Source: Streptomyces turgidiscabies Car8 (GTDB lineage Bacteria; Actinomycetota; Actinomycetes; Streptomycetales; Streptomycetaceae). From it: DNA of 64,000 bases. The notes beneath the pieces were generated by a model. That model made no database searches. It saw only the letters and a program-made list of their open reading frames with translations, and had not been told where the DNA came from. This document shows, in pieces, positions 8,624-17,928 of the stretch. Every line of letters begins with the position of its first letter. The stretch's first letter is position 1. A program made the translations under genes and the position numbers. Where the stretch lies: positions 558,001 through 622,000 of the forward strand of contig NZ_AEJB01000361.1 in NCBI RefSeq assembly GCF_000331005.1, written 5' to 3'.

Positions 8624-8651
8624 GGCCGAGCCACACCCCGGTGGCTCGGCC
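8624..8651 (+). terminator. Hairpin terminator after the ligase operon
   Basis: A perfect 11-bp stem (GGCCGAGCCAC / GTGGCTCGGCC) with a 6-nt loop begins 15 nt after the stop of the C39-like gene. It has no T-run, which is common for Streptomyces terminators. Confidence 0.75.
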
Positions 8652-8845
8652 TGCTCCCGATTCGGTTGACCTACCGGTTGAGCGCGCTTTTCGGGCATCC
8701 CTCCACGTACCGGCATGGTTCATCAAGGGTTTCGAAGTTCTCCGGCGGGAAAGTTGTAGCTACCAGGAAGTAGGCCTCTAAGGTTCCGCCCAGCACATCA
8801 ACTTGTTGACCCGCTCGTGGACGAGCACACACAGGAGCGGACCGC

Positions 8846-9508
8846 ATGCTCGCAATGCGCCCGGCTACGCCGGAAGACCAATCCCGCCTCGCCCTGATGA
8901 TCCAGGCCCGCTCCGACTGGATGAAGGACAAGCAGCTCCCGAGCTGGCGCAGCTGGGGAAAACACGTCCACGAGCTGGCCGGCAACTGCACCAGGCACCC
9001 GAGCGAGATGTGGGTCCTCACCGAAGATGACCGGATCCTGGGCTGCACTACGGTCCTCCGAACCGCGGCACCCTGGACCTGGACCGCCGACGAAGCGGCC
9101 GAGACTGCCTACTATCTGAACGGCACCGTCACCGACCCCGCTGTACGGCACCGCAAACTCGGCACACTCATTGCCGATTGGGCCGTCGACCACGCAGCCC
9201 GTGCAGGCATCAGCCACGTCCGCCGCGACTGCAGCTCTGCAGCCCTCGCCGCGTACTACCAGCAGCAGAACTTTCGACTCATCCGTAGTGTGGCGACCCT
9301 CGGCGGCCACACTACGTACGCTCTAGAGCGGAAGGCCGAGCGAGTACCCTCTCTCGCCGGATGGCTCATCACCAGCGAATCTTCAGCCGTGATTTCCAGG
9401 AGTCTGCGAAATGCCCTATCAGGGGCTGCGCGATCAAATGCTGCCGAGGCCCGGCGGCTCTTCACGAATTCGCTTCGCCGGCCAGCCGAGGCGCCAGCCA
9501 TTATCTAG
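8846..9508 (+). CDS. GNAT-family N-acetyltransferase with unusual C-terminal tail
   Basis: A 220-residue protein; CAGGAG precedes the ATG. Residues 1-165 look like a GNAT fold: MRPATPEDQSRLALMI at the N-terminus, DDRILGCTTVL, then VTDPAVRHRKLGTLIADWAV, matching the acetyl-CoA-binding segment, and AAYYQQQNFRLIRSV near the end. GNATs acetylate small molecules or proteins. The last 55 residues, rich in Ser, Ala and Arg, do not look like the fold and have a less typical codon pattern, so they may be a read-through extension after loss of an original stop. It follows the ligase cluster beyond a terminator and may or may not belong to it. Confidence 0.7.
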   Translation: MLAMRPATPEDQSRLALMIQARSDWMKDKQLPSWRSWGKHVHELAGNCTRHPSEMWVLTEDDRILGCTTVLRTAAPWTWTADEAAETAYYLNGTVTDPAVRHRKLGTLIADWAVDHAARAGISHVRRDCSSAALAAYYQQQNFRLIRSVATLGGHTTYALERKAERVPSLAGWLITSESSAVISRSLRNALSGAARSNAAEARRLFTNSLRRPAEAPAII

Positions 9509-9767
9509 ACTGCGCGAGTCCTGAAATTTCGCCGCGCATGGGCTCCCGTTAGTCAGTCCTGCCGTGCAGCATGAACGGCCTTTCTCCCTCAGGACCGTCG
9601 GCGCCGGGGCCTGGGGGGGCGGCCCGACCAACAAGACGACCCCTATCGCTATCGAACACACCAAAGCGGCGGGTCGCCCGACCGGAACGAGCCCGCCGCT
9701 GTCGCCACAGTTCTGCGTCGACCTTCTCAGCGTCCGATTTGTAGCGTGATCGCCTGGAAGTTGGGGT

Positions 9768-10004
9768 CTACAAGCCGAGCAGGAAGTCGAACTCACCGTC
9801 CTTCGCCCCCAGCAGCCAGGCCTTGGCCTCGCCGGGGGTGTAGACGTGCGGGAGGCGATCCGGGTTCTTCGAATCGCCCACCAGGACGAACCCGTCCTGC
9901 GTGCCGACCCTGACGCAGTCGCCCCCGCCACCGCTGTGCGAGGACACCACCCACTCCACGGCCGACAGGTCGAACTCGGAGGGGGCGGGCTTGCTCTTGC
10001 TCAC
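9768..10004 (-). CDS. DUF397 domain-containing protein
   Basis: A 78-residue DUF397 protein with the usual pattern: VEWVVSSHSGGGGDCVRVG, then FVLVGDSKNPD and a C-terminal FDFLLGL. Such proteins are partners of Scr1-type XRE regulators in Streptomyces, in modules likened to toxin-antitoxin pairs. The GTG start shares one base with the stop of the XRE gene and has AAGGAG upstream. Confidence 0.88.
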   Translation of the reverse strand: MSKSKPAPSEFDLSAVEWVVSSHSGGGGDCVRVGTQDGFVLVGDSKNPDRLPHVYTPGEAKAWLLGAKDGEFDFLLGL

Positions 10005-10909
10005 TACTTCTCCTTGATCATTTCCTCGATGAGGACGCGCGTGTCAGCAGGGCTCAGAGCCCGCTTCCATAGATCGGTGAATACCTCGTCGTAGTAGGCC
10101 ACGTCATCGGGTTGGTCGAAGTAGACCGACCTCTTCGCGAGCTCGCACCAGACAACGTCCCTGGACGCCTCGTCGAACCCCATTAGAACGAACGGCCCAG
10201 CAAGGCCTGGGTGGCTCCCGATACTGTCCGGCAGCACGCGGATTTCAATCTTCTCCTCCTGCGACACACGCAGGAGGCGCTCGAGCTGCCCGTGCCGGAC
10301 CTCTTCGTCGCCCACCTTGCGACGCAACGCCCCCTGTTCGAGCAATGCCTGGAACTCGCGAAGCGGACTCCCGCCGAAGACCTGCTGTTGCCGATCCATA
10401 CGGACGTCGACGAGACCGCGGACATCCGCTGCACTGAGTTCGGGGCGCATGCTCGCGATGGCATGTCGTGCGTAGAGATCAGTTTGGACAAGACCCGGCG
10501 TCAGGTGCGGTTGATAGTTCCGGATCCGCGACGCGCGCCGCTCCAGTTGGAGGTACCCCTCGAACTTCATCGGTCCGAGTAACGCTGCGTGGCGTCGCCA
10601 AAGCGCCGGCCGACGTCGGCGACCGGCTGGAGTCGTGTCCACGCTCAGCAAGCCGAGCACATACCGTCGCGTCTCGGGTTCGGCCCCGTACAGGTCGAGC
10701 AGGCCCTCTACGAGGTCGCTCGGCAGTGTCTTCTGCCTGCCGTTCTCGATCTTGCTCAACGTGGAGACGTTGGTCCTGATGCTGCGTTCTCGCATGAGGA
10801 GTTCGACGGTCGCGCCCTGCGTCAGGTCGCGGCGCTCTCTCAACTCCTCCAGCCGACTGCCCACTTCGCTGTGCGTGAGTGACCAGGGGGCCTCGTTCGC
10901 ATCCGCCAT
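10004..10909 (-). CDS. Scr1-family XRE transcriptional regulator (DUF5753)
   Basis: A 301-residue protein from ATG 10909; a TTG at 10945 would add 12 residues. An N-terminal helix-turn-helix (VGSRLEELRERRDLTQG, then STLSKIENGRQ) is followed by a DUF5753 region of about 200 residues with NYQPHLTPGLVQTDLYAR and GPFVLMGFDE. Members pair with DUF397 proteins; some influence antibiotic production and development. It overlaps the DUF397 gene by one base. An AT-rich inverted repeat lies just upstream of the longer start. Confidence 0.87.
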   Translation of the reverse strand: MADANEAPWSLTHSEVGSRLEELRERRDLTQGATVELLMRERSIRTNVSTLSKIENGRQKTLPSDLVEGLLDLYGAEPETRRYVLGLLSVDTTPAGRRRRPALWRRHAALLGPMKFEGYLQLERRASRIRNYQPHLTPGLVQTDLYARHAIASMRPELSAADVRGLVDVRMDRQQQVFGGSPLREFQALLEQGALRRKVGDEEVRHGQLERLLRVSQEEKIEIRVLPDSIGSHPGLAGPFVLMGFDEASRDVVWCELAKRSVYFDQPDDVAYYDEVFTDLWKRALSPADTRVLIEEMIKEK

Positions 10910-10942
10910 GGTGGCCAGTGTGGCGGTCGGTCCGGCTTGCGA

Positions 10943-10974
10943 CAACCAATTCTATGAAGAAAATTTCTAGGTTG
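10943..10974. promoter_or_regulatory. AT-rich inverted repeat upstream of Scr1 regulator
   Basis: CAACC at 10943-10947 is mirrored by GGTTG at 10970-10974 around an AT-rich centre that holds two TAGAA copies on the minus strand. So AT-rich a segment is rare in this window. It sits between divergent regulators, so an operator or promoter is likely. If the TTG start at 10945 were used it would overlap the coding region. Confidence 0.4.
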
Positions 10975-11107
10975 TGTTGCGCAGGACACAGATGGAGGAG
11001 CATCCTGACCGAGGTCACGATCTGTGTTGTTGGTGTCGCGCCGTGTGGGATGTGTCCGCTCCACCGTGAGAGCCGCGCTCCGTAGCTGTTCGAGGAGGGC
11101 CGTGTTG

Positions 11108-12604
11108 ATGCCCCACCCCAGCTTGTTCCACGTCATGCTCGTGGAGCGCCGGTGGGACCAGTGGAGCGCGTTCTGTCTTCAGTTCGAGCGCGCAGCCCGT
11201 GATCTGGCGGGGGAGCTGGGCAAACCGAGGCTGGCCAGTGTCACGGTGTCGCGGAAGAGTTTCCACCGGTGGGCAAAGGGCGACTGGTATGGACGGCCCT
11301 GGCCCGACACCGCTCTGATCCTCGAACATCTCTTCAAGGTCCCGGCAGCCGATCTGTTCAGCCCAGCACCGGCTCTCATCCCATCAAGCGCTTCCGTGCC
11401 CGAGGGCGAGGCTCTGCGCGCCTCCGTGTTCGTCGCAGAGCAGTGGCCCACGAGCCGGTTCTTCATGGCGCCCGGTGAAACGGTCGGCGGGTGGGAACTG
11501 GCCGGTCGGCAGACACTGGACGGCACGACAGCGGCTGTCGCCTTCCGCGCCGCCACTGGTGAAGGTTGCCTCGCCCACCTCGACGCTGGCGACGCGGGAG
11601 CCTTGTACGAATTCCTCCGACCAGCCCGTCGCGGCTTCCTCATCGGCGTTGACGACCGGGAGTCGCCGCAGCTCTTCGTCGTCGACGCCGCGATCGCCCG
11701 CCGTGACAGAGCGGCATCGGCCGGGCAAGGCGCGTTAGCCCTGCCGAAAGGTCACTTACTGGATGACCTCACGTACGGCTTGGTGTGGTCCCTCGTGCAG
11801 TTGGACGACGGACTCCTGGCCGACGACTTCGCTCTTGAGCAGGAGCAGAAGGTACTGGAGACGTACCTCGATCTCCCGCGATCGGCTCCCAGTCGCAGGA
11901 CCGTTCCTGACCTCACGAAGGCAGGTGCCCAATGGCTCGGATCCACCTACTGTGCCCGCCACATCATGCGGCGGCTGGAGGGCCTGACGGAACCCCCGGC
12001 GTTCTGGACCCGTGAGCAGACGGGCGAGCAAGCCGCCGCGTGGCTGTGGCTCAGGCACAAGACTGACTACCTCCAGACCATCTCGGCGCGCTATGCCGGC
12101 TCCGCCCCGCTCTCCCGCGCCTTCTGCATTCCCGAGACCGAGGTGAGCCGCAGCGGCAGGTACGAGCGGATCCTTCTGCTGCTGGCCATCGCGCTAATGG
12201 AACTGCACGGGGTTCGTGTGGATGTGCTGTCCAAGCCTGAGTACTCCCACGTCGACGGCTTCGCCTTGGTCCCGGGGCAGCGAGCCGTGGTGGCCAACTG
12301 GGCGCGGACAGACGAGGAGATCTGGGCTGTCGACACCGTCACACGGCGGCCAGCCCTGCGGGAGTACAGCGAGGCCCTCGGCGAAGCGCGGGAGCACAGC
12401 GTGATGCAGGGCCCCGACCCGGAAGTCCGGCTCCGCTCCATGGCCGGATACCTGGACATCGACTGGGTGTGGCTGGTCGAGCGGTCCCGTGAGATGCGCG
12501 AATGCGGCACGGCGAGCATCGTCCGCCCGCGCAGCCGGCACCTGACCGCGGAATCCCTCGACGAGGTGTTCGCCTTCCTCGCCTCTCTTGCCCCGGACCG
12601 CTGA
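11108..12604 (+). CDS. Putative regulatory protein with degenerate HTH N-terminus
   Basis: A 498-residue protein of unknown function. ATG 11108 is preferred because GAGGAGGG ends 8 nt upstream; the frame is open to 11024. The first 85 residues (LFHVMLVERRWDQW, then SFHRWAKGDWYGRPWPDTAL and an ILEHLF segment) resemble those of the protein at 14242, so both share an N-terminal, probably DNA-binding, domain. The rest (about 90-498) matches nothing I recognise. No membrane segment was seen. It is divergent from the Scr1 gene. Confidence 0.6.
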   Translation: MPHPSLFHVMLVERRWDQWSAFCLQFERAARDLAGELGKPRLASVTVSRKSFHRWAKGDWYGRPWPDTALILEHLFKVPAADLFSPAPALIPSSASVPEGEALRASVFVAEQWPTSRFFMAPGETVGGWELAGRQTLDGTTAAVAFRAATGEGCLAHLDAGDAGALYEFLRPARRGFLIGVDDRESPQLFVVDAAIARRDRAASAGQGALALPKGHLLDDLTYGLVWSLVQLDDGLLADDFALEQEQKVLETYLDLPRSAPSRRTVPDLTKAGAQWLGSTYCARHIMRRLEGLTEPPAFWTREQTGEQAAAWLWLRHKTDYLQTISARYAGSAPLSRAFCIPETEVSRSGRYERILLLLAIALMELHGVRVDVLSKPEYSHVDGFALVPGQRAVVANWARTDEEIWAVDTVTRRPALREYSEALGEAREHSVMQGPDPEVRLRSMAGYLDIDWVWLVERSREMRECGTASIVRPRSRHLTAESLDEVFAFLASLAPDR

Positions 12605-12659
12605 GAAGTCCGACGCTGCTTCCGCACTCCTTGATCCGCTTCTTCGAAAGGTAGCCCTC

Positions 12660-13664
12660 ATGGACCCCAGCCCTCGGGCCCAGCTCCCCTCCGCTCTGGT
12701 TCTCTCCCTTGGCGGCACTATCGCGATGGCGGCCCCGGGAGCAGGACACGGCGGCGTAGCGCCCCGGTTGACCGCCGAGGACCTCGTCGCCGCGGTTCCG
12801 GAGCTCGCCGAGGAGGCCGAGCTGGAGCTGCGGGACTTCCGAAAGATCCCCGGAGCGTGGCTGGAGATCGACGACATCGCCGCTGTCGCCGAGCTGCTCA
12901 ACAAGCAGGCCGCGGAAGGGACGACCGGATTTGTGATCACCCAAGGGACCGACACCCTGGAGGAGGTTGCCTACCTTCTCGACCTGCTGTACGAGGGGGC
13001 GGCGCCCGTCGTGGTTACCGGCGCCATGCGCCACGCGCAGATGGCCGGGGCCGACGGTCCGGCCAACGTCCTCGCCGCGGTGCGCACCGCCGTCAGCCCC
13101 CAAGCGCGCGAGATGGGTGTCCTCGTCGCCTTCGCCGACGAACTGCACGCCGCCCGCCACGTCCAGAAGATTCACAGCACCAGCCCGTCGGCCTTCTCCT
13201 CGCCCGGGGCTGGCCCGGTCGGATTCCTGATCGAAGGCCGGCCGCGGTTCCAGTTCGCCCTGCCGCGACAGCCGCGCGTCGAGCTGCCCCTGATCCGCCC
13301 CGCCTCCGTCGAGGTGATCGAAGCCACGCTCGGAAGTGAGGGCGCCTTCCTCGACGCAGCGAGCTCCCTGGACGGCCTGGTCGTCGCGGCCTTCGGCGCT
13401 GGCCACGTACCCCGGACGTGGGCTCCGCGGCTGGGCAACTTGGCCTCCCGTTTCCCGGTCGTCCTCACCTCAAGGACGGGGGCGGGGAGCGTCCTTACCG
13501 GCACTTACGACTTCGGCCCGGGCTCCGAGACCGACCTCCTGGGCCGTGGCCTGATCAACGGCGGCCGGCTTGAGCCGCGTAAGGCCCGGCTGCTTCTGCT
13601 GGCGCTGCTGCGCTCCGGCGCCGATCAGACCACGATCCAGGCCGCTTTCGCGGCGCACCGCTGA
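12660..13664 (+). CDS. L-asparaginase (type I/II asparaginase family)
   Basis: A 334-residue asparaginase that hydrolyses L-Asn to L-Asp and ammonia. ATG 12660 follows GAAAGG; an upstream start in the same frame has no ribosome site. The nucleophile Thr is in VLSLGGTIAM near the N-terminus, the second catalytic pair is in ITQGTDTLEE (Thr-Asp), and GAMRHAQMAGADGPANV matches the lysine-containing region of the family, although the usual Lys position cannot be placed with certainty by eye. There is no signal peptide, so it is cytoplasmic. Confidence 0.87.
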   Translation: MDPSPRAQLPSALVLSLGGTIAMAAPGAGHGGVAPRLTAEDLVAAVPELAEEAELELRDFRKIPGAWLEIDDIAAVAELLNKQAAEGTTGFVITQGTDTLEEVAYLLDLLYEGAAPVVVTGAMRHAQMAGADGPANVLAAVRTAVSPQAREMGVLVAFADELHAARHVQKIHSTSPSAFSSPGAGPVGFLIEGRPRFQFALPRQPRVELPLIRPASVEVIEATLGSEGAFLDAASSLDGLVVAAFGAGHVPRTWAPRLGNLASRFPVVLTSRTGAGSVLTGTYDFGPGSETDLLGRGLINGGRLEPRKARLLLLALLRSGADQTTIQAAFAAHR

Positions 13665-13691
13665 CCCACCGAGACCCACGATCGGATCATC

Positions 13692-14156
13692 ATGCGCGCC
13701 ACCGAGATCACCGTCGGCCGGACGTTCGCCGTCGTCTTCGAGCACGGTGAGGACTTCTACGAGTCCCTGGACCGCTTCTGTCGCGAGGCCGGCGTCCGGG
13801 CGGGCCACCTCACCTTCATCGGCGGCTTCAGTCATGCCCGGCTGGTGGGGACCTGCGAGCCCTTGGAGCACCCAGAGCGCCCGCTGTGGAAAGAGGTCGA
13901 AGTCGAGACCCTGGAGGTCCTCGGGAGCGGGACGCTCGCCTGGGACCCCGACCAGGAGCGAGTCGCCCCACACATCCACATCTCGGCAGGGCTCAAGGCG
14001 GACTCCGCCGACGGACGCACCAGCCATCTGCAAGGCGGGACAGTGCAGTTCCTTGCCGAGGTCGTCATCGAAGAGTGGACTGCCCCGGAGGTAACCCGCC
14101 CACGTGACCCCGGCCTGTACGACGTGCCCCTGCTCACGTTCGGCCGGACGGACTGA
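13692..14156 (+). CDS. PPC/DUF296 domain protein
   Basis: A 154-residue protein spanning a single PPC (plants and prokaryotes conserved) domain. The metal or ligand site of bacterial members is visible as PHIHISAGLK followed by GRTSHLQGG, and the C-terminal strand reads FLAEVVIEEWT. No AT-hook is present. Bacterial PPC proteins form trimers of unclear function. It follows the asparaginase by 27 nt and is likely co-transcribed with it. Confidence 0.8.
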   Translation: MRATEITVGRTFAVVFEHGEDFYESLDRFCREAGVRAGHLTFIGGFSHARLVGTCEPLEHPERPLWKEVEVETLEVLGSGTLAWDPDQERVAPHIHISAGLKADSADGRTSHLQGGTVQFLAEVVIEEWTAPEVTRPRDPGLYDVPLLTFGRTD

Positions 14157-14241
14157 CGCCCTGGCCGACGCGGCCAGTACGCCAGGACCTGGCCAGCGGA
14201 GCACATGCATTCATCCGGAGCCCACCTGAAGGGGACGGCAG

Positions 14242-15591
14242 GTGCACACCACCACACGATTCGCCCTCCTGGTGCAAGAACGGCACTGGGACTCGTACGA
14301 GGTCTTCTGCATCCGCTTCGCCAAAGCGGCGGCGCGAGCGGCCGAGAAGGAGAACAACCCGCGGCTCGCACGCACCGACATTGCCCGCAGTACCTACGCC
14401 CGCTGGATGGGGCGCAAGGGTGCGATCTCAAGCACCCCCCGCCGTGATGCCGCCCTCGTCCTTCAGCACATGTTCAACATGTCGCCCGAGCGGCTCTTCG
14501 AACCCATCGACGCCAGCTCCTGGAGCTCAGGGCACCGCAGCACCGCCCCTGTCGCGCCTGCGGATCCCCCCGGATTCGACGACCCTCTGACCATCGTGAG
14601 CCAGACTCACAGGCTGACCAGCTCCAACGCCGACGACCCCGTCCTCGGCATGGTGAGGGGAACGATCGCCAGCATCGTGGCCCGGTACGAAACGCTCGGG
14701 CCCCAGCATCTGGCAGGGGAAGCCAGGATCATCCGCGAGACGCTGCACGGCATCCTCGCCGGCCACCAACCGCCCCGTACGAGGACGGAACTCTTCCGGC
14801 TTGCATCACAGGCCTCGGGACTTCTCGGATACATGGCCGTCAACGCCGGCGCCCGCTACGAGGTGGTCGACGCCTACTGCTCGGAAGCGGAGACCTTGGC
14901 CCGGGAGGTCGGCGAGGTGGCCATGGAGATGTGGGCGAACGGCACCCGCTCGCTCGGCCTCTACTACCAGAAGCGTTATGCGGACGCTGACGACGCCGCT
15001 TCCGCGGGTATCGCCCTCGCCCCGGGCCACCCCCAGGCCATCAGACTGCTGGTCAACGGCCGTGCCCGGGCGCTCGCGCGCATCGGCGATCGCGCAGGAG
15101 CTGAAGCAGCCATCGGGCACGCCCTCGAACTCTCAGACCGCCAGACGTCACTCCCCGACGGCCTCACCTCGTGCATCAGCTTCGAGCCCTACTCCATGGC
15201 GCGCTCCCTCGCCAACGCCATCACCACACGGCTGTCCCTCGGGGACACCGCGGAGGTCCTGGCCCACGCCGACCAGATCGAAGAGCTGATCGAGCATTCA
15301 CAGTCAGAGTGGAGCCGTGCCCTGGTCGGACTGGATGTGGCATCCGCGCTGCTGAAGCAGGGCTCGCCCGAGATCGAGCACGCCATGGCGCGGGGCCGCC
15401 GCGCCTTGAGATCAGGCACCGGTCGGCCAATCAAATCCGTCTGGGAGAGGGCGGTCGAGCTCTACCAGAACGCCGAGCGGTGGCACGACGAAGCTGAGGT
15501 AGGGGACTATGCCGAGGAACTGCGGACTTGGCAGTCACAACCGCAGGTCGGTCTGATCGCCGTCGGCTGGGCGTCGCAGATCGCACCCTGA
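14242..15591 (+). CDS. XRE/TPR-type regulatory protein
   Basis: A 449-residue protein from GTG 14242, with AGGGGA about 10 nt upstream. The N-terminal 90 residues (LVQERHWDSYEVFCIRFAKA, then STYARWMGRK and LVLQHMFNMSPERLFEP) match the N-terminus of the protein at 11108. Residues about 125-440 are alpha-helical and TPR-like (LARIGDRAGAEAAIGHAL). Probably a DNA-binding regulator. The 2H phosphoesterase follows 16 nt later. Confidence 0.65.
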   Translation: MHTTTRFALLVQERHWDSYEVFCIRFAKAAARAAEKENNPRLARTDIARSTYARWMGRKGAISSTPRRDAALVLQHMFNMSPERLFEPIDASSWSSGHRSTAPVAPADPPGFDDPLTIVSQTHRLTSSNADDPVLGMVRGTIASIVARYETLGPQHLAGEARIIRETLHGILAGHQPPRTRTELFRLASQASGLLGYMAVNAGARYEVVDAYCSEAETLAREVGEVAMEMWANGTRSLGLYYQKRYADADDAASAGIALAPGHPQAIRLLVNGRARALARIGDRAGAEAAIGHALELSDRQTSLPDGLTSCISFEPYSMARSLANAITTRLSLGDTAEVLAHADQIEELIEHSQSEWSRALVGLDVASALLKQGSPEIEHAMARGRRALRSGTGRPIKSVWERAVELYQNAERWHDEAEVGDYAEELRTWQSQPQVGLIAVGWASQIAP

Positions 15592-15607
15592 CCCTCCGAG
15601 GAGCTAC

Positions 15608-16345
15608 GTGTCGCCCGAGCTGGACACCGATCCCAGCGCCTTTCCCAGCGCGCCGCCTGCCAGCCTCGACGATCCCGAAGTGATCGTCGAGCACGACTGG
15701 CGGGCGTTCCAGCGGGTCGAGCGCATGGCCGATCACTGGGACCGGCCCGGGTGGTCGGATCGGCAGCGCAAGTACTACTGGATGCACACGTTCCCGGACC
15801 CCGGCCAGTTGCTGCAGCGGACGGAACACTGCCAACGGGCTCTGCAGCACCTGGGCATGGATCCTGTCCCCGCCGACGGTCTGCACGTGACCCTGCTGCG
15901 CGTGGGCGCAGTCGACCAGGTATCGACCGCGCAGGTGGAGCACCTGCTCGACTTGACGCAGGAGCTGCCCGTCAGCGCTTTCCACGGCCTCGCTCACCCT
16001 CTGGCCGGCTCACGGGGCGCCGTCCGTTTCAGCCTCACGCCCTGGAAACCGCTGGTCCGCCTCCACGCCGCCCTTCACGCTGTGGGAAAGCAGGCCGGCG
16101 TCCCCGGCGGCGCTCCGACGACGGCGTTCCGCCCGCATCTGGGTATCGCCTACAGCAACCAGGAGCGATCCGCGCCCGCGGTCATCGACGCCGTCGAACC
16201 TCTGCGGTCTCTCCCGCCGGTGCCGCTGCACTTCACGACCGTGGATCTCGTGGAACTGCGGCGCCAGGACAGAACCTACCGCTGGAGGACCATCCGCTCG
16301 GTTCCCCTGCCCTCCTCCGCAACCTCGCGGACTACGCTCGCCTAG
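15608..16345 (+). CDS. 2H phosphoesterase (2'-5' RNA ligase family)
   Basis: A 245-residue protein with the two signature motifs of 2H phosphoesterases: GLHVTLLRVG (about residues 96-105) and RPHLGIAYS (about 177-185), in which the second site is HLG rather than the common HxT. Members hydrolyse or form 2'-5' phosphodiester or cyclic phosphate bonds in RNA or nucleotides. The GTG start follows GAGGAG. The variant second motif leaves full activity uncertain. Confidence 0.75.
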   Translation: MSPELDTDPSAFPSAPPASLDDPEVIVEHDWRAFQRVERMADHWDRPGWSDRQRKYYWMHTFPDPGQLLQRTEHCQRALQHLGMDPVPADGLHVTLLRVGAVDQVSTAQVEHLLDLTQELPVSAFHGLAHPLAGSRGAVRFSLTPWKPLVRLHAALHAVGKQAGVPGGAPTTAFRPHLGIAYSNQERSAPAVIDAVEPLRSLPPVPLHFTTVDLVELRRQDRTYRWRTIRSVPLPSSATSRTTLA

Positions 16346-16391
16346 AAGGTGATCGCACAATGGACGGCAACGGCCCGGCAGCGCTGGCCCA

Positions 16392-17396
16392 TCACAGGCC
16401 GGTGCCGGCCGCCAGCCTCTCCTTCGGCTTCGGGTGCATCTGCGCGCGGACTCGGGCGTACGCGTCGTCGAGCAGCCGCAGCTCGACGGCCGTGAGGACG
16501 GGTCCGGAAAGAGACCCGAAGCTCTCTTCGAGCTGAGCCTCACTGGTGAAGCCGACGACCGTGGCACAGTGGCCGGCGCGCTGAACGCCAGACAGCAACG
16601 CGAGCCGGGTTAGCGTTCCCGGAGTGTCACCGAATCTGGCGTACAGCGACTCAAGCCCACAGGGTGCCTTCTCGGCGCCGGCCGGAGCGAGAGCGTTCCG
16701 GAGACCCAGGGCCTTCGGCGCCGCGAGGATCACGCCGACCCCGTGGCGTGCCGTGAAGGCGAAGAGGTCTTCGCCTTCCAGCGTGATGGTCGGCGTCAGG
16801 GCGTTGCATCGAGTCCAGATGACGTTCGGTCTGATGAGCCGGAAGAGGTGGAGGAATCGCTCGGCGCAGGCGGCGCGTTCGGCGGGAGTCGCTTCGGCAG
16901 GCGTGTATGGCCCCCGCATTCCGATGGCCTTGATGGCGCCGACTTCCCGCAGGGTGTGCATCTGATCGATTGCGGTGCCCAGGTAGCGGTCTTGAGGGCC
17001 GAAGTCCCACGAGTCCAGGGTGTAGAGGTCCAGCTCCTCGGCGTAGAGGTTCTCCAGTGTCTGCTGCAGCTGGTGGTGGATGTGCCGGTCGGCGTAGGCG
17101 TGCGGCGCGGAGCCTCGGATCTTCCCGACCTTGCTGCTGATCAGGAAAGTCTGATCCGGATACTCCCTCAGCAGGCGCCCCAGCATTCGTTCGGCCCGCC
17201 CGGCTCCGTAGGAGTCCGCTGCGTCGAAGAGGTTGGCGCCGAGCTCCACGGCGCGGCGCAGGCCGTCGAGGAAGGGACCATCGTCCTCGCCGCGGGTGGG
17301 GCTCCCCGCCAGTCCGACGGCGCCGAGGTTGACGCCCAGGGGATGAGCTAAGAGGCCCTGTCCCAGATGACGACTCATGGTGTCCAAGTCGGTCAT
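16392..17396 (-). CDS. Aldo/keto reductase
   Basis: A 334-residue aldo/keto reductase from ATG 17396, which shares one base with the stop of the ATPase gene (TGATG). The barrel active-site Asp and Tyr are in FDAADSYGAGRAE, the Lys in LISSKVGK. The conserved His of the LxxxHxxD segment reads Asp in DLYTLDSWDF, so catalysis may be altered. Members reduce aldehydes or ketones with NADPH. It is coupled to an anti-sigma-like ATPase for no obvious metabolic reason. Confidence 0.8.
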   Translation of the reverse strand: MTDLDTMSRHLGQGLLAHPLGVNLGAVGLAGSPTRGEDDGPFLDGLRRAVELGANLFDAADSYGAGRAERMLGRLLREYPDQTFLISSKVGKIRGSAPHAYADRHIHHQLQQTLENLYAEELDLYTLDSWDFGPQDRYLGTAIDQMHTLREVGAIKAIGMRGPYTPAEATPAERAACAERFLHLFRLIRPNVIWTRCNALTPTITLEGEDLFAFTARHGVGVILAAPKALGLRNALAPAGAEKAPCGLESLYARFGDTPGTLTRLALLSGVQRAGHCATVVGFTSEAQLEESFGSLSGPVLTAVELRLLDDAYARVRAQMHPKPKERLAAGTGL

Positions 17397-17848
17397 CAGC
17401 GAGATCCTTCCCGCGTCAGCACAGCGATGACGATCTTTCCGTTCGCGGTTTCCTCGACCGACCAGGTGTTGGCGAGGTTCTGGACGATGAACAATCCGCG
17501 TCCGCATGTGGCCGCGGTGTCCGGCTCCACGGACGAGTTGCGCGGGTGTGAGGGGAGGACGCCGGTGTCATGACCCAGGTCGACGACGCCCAGCGCCGTG
17601 CCAAGTTCGTAGACCTCGATCCTTATGAGGACCGCGCCGCGGCCGTGCTTGACGGCGTTGGCAATGAGTTCACTTGCGACCAGCTTGGCGTCATCGAGCT
17701 GTCCCTCGTCGACATCGTCCAGGAAGCTGGTGAGCGCAACGCGTGCGGTGCGTTGCGGGGCCAGAAGTCCTGCAAGCTCGACATCGCAGTGGTCTAGCAG
17801 ATTTCCGAGGCTCTGGTCATGGACCAGCTCGGCGGTAGTCGGAGGCAA
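17396..17848 (-). CDS. ATP-binding protein, RsbW/anti-sigma-like (HATPase)
   Basis: A 150-residue protein if the TTG at 17848 is used; GAGGAG lies 6 nt upstream. The open frame extends to 18061, but that extension crosses the inverted repeat and does not look like protein of this family. GHKL motifs are visible: N-box ASELIANAVKHG, G1 VVDLGHDTGV and G2 GRGLFIVQNLA. Small Streptomyces proteins of this type bind sigma factors, anti-anti-sigma factors or other regulators. It starts an operon with the aldo/keto reductase. Confidence 0.75.
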   Translation of the reverse strand: MPPTTAELVHDQSLGNLLDHCDVELAGLLAPQRTARVALTSFLDDVDEGQLDDAKLVASELIANAVKHGRGAVLIRIEVYELGTALGVVDLGHDTGVLPSHPRNSSVEPDTAATCGRGLFIVQNLANTWSVEETANGKIVIAVLTREGSR

Positions 17849-17928
17849 CCTCGTCTCCTCGTGATCGAGACGCCCTGCGGCGCGGCCGGAATCGACCCAC
17901 CTCCACCGTGACGGAACACGGCAGGCAT

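Noticed and set aside
9509-9767. RNA gene or small CDS between GNAT and DUF397
   Set aside because: No cloverleaf or stable long hairpin was seen, only a G-run and short overlapping frames without ribosome sites.
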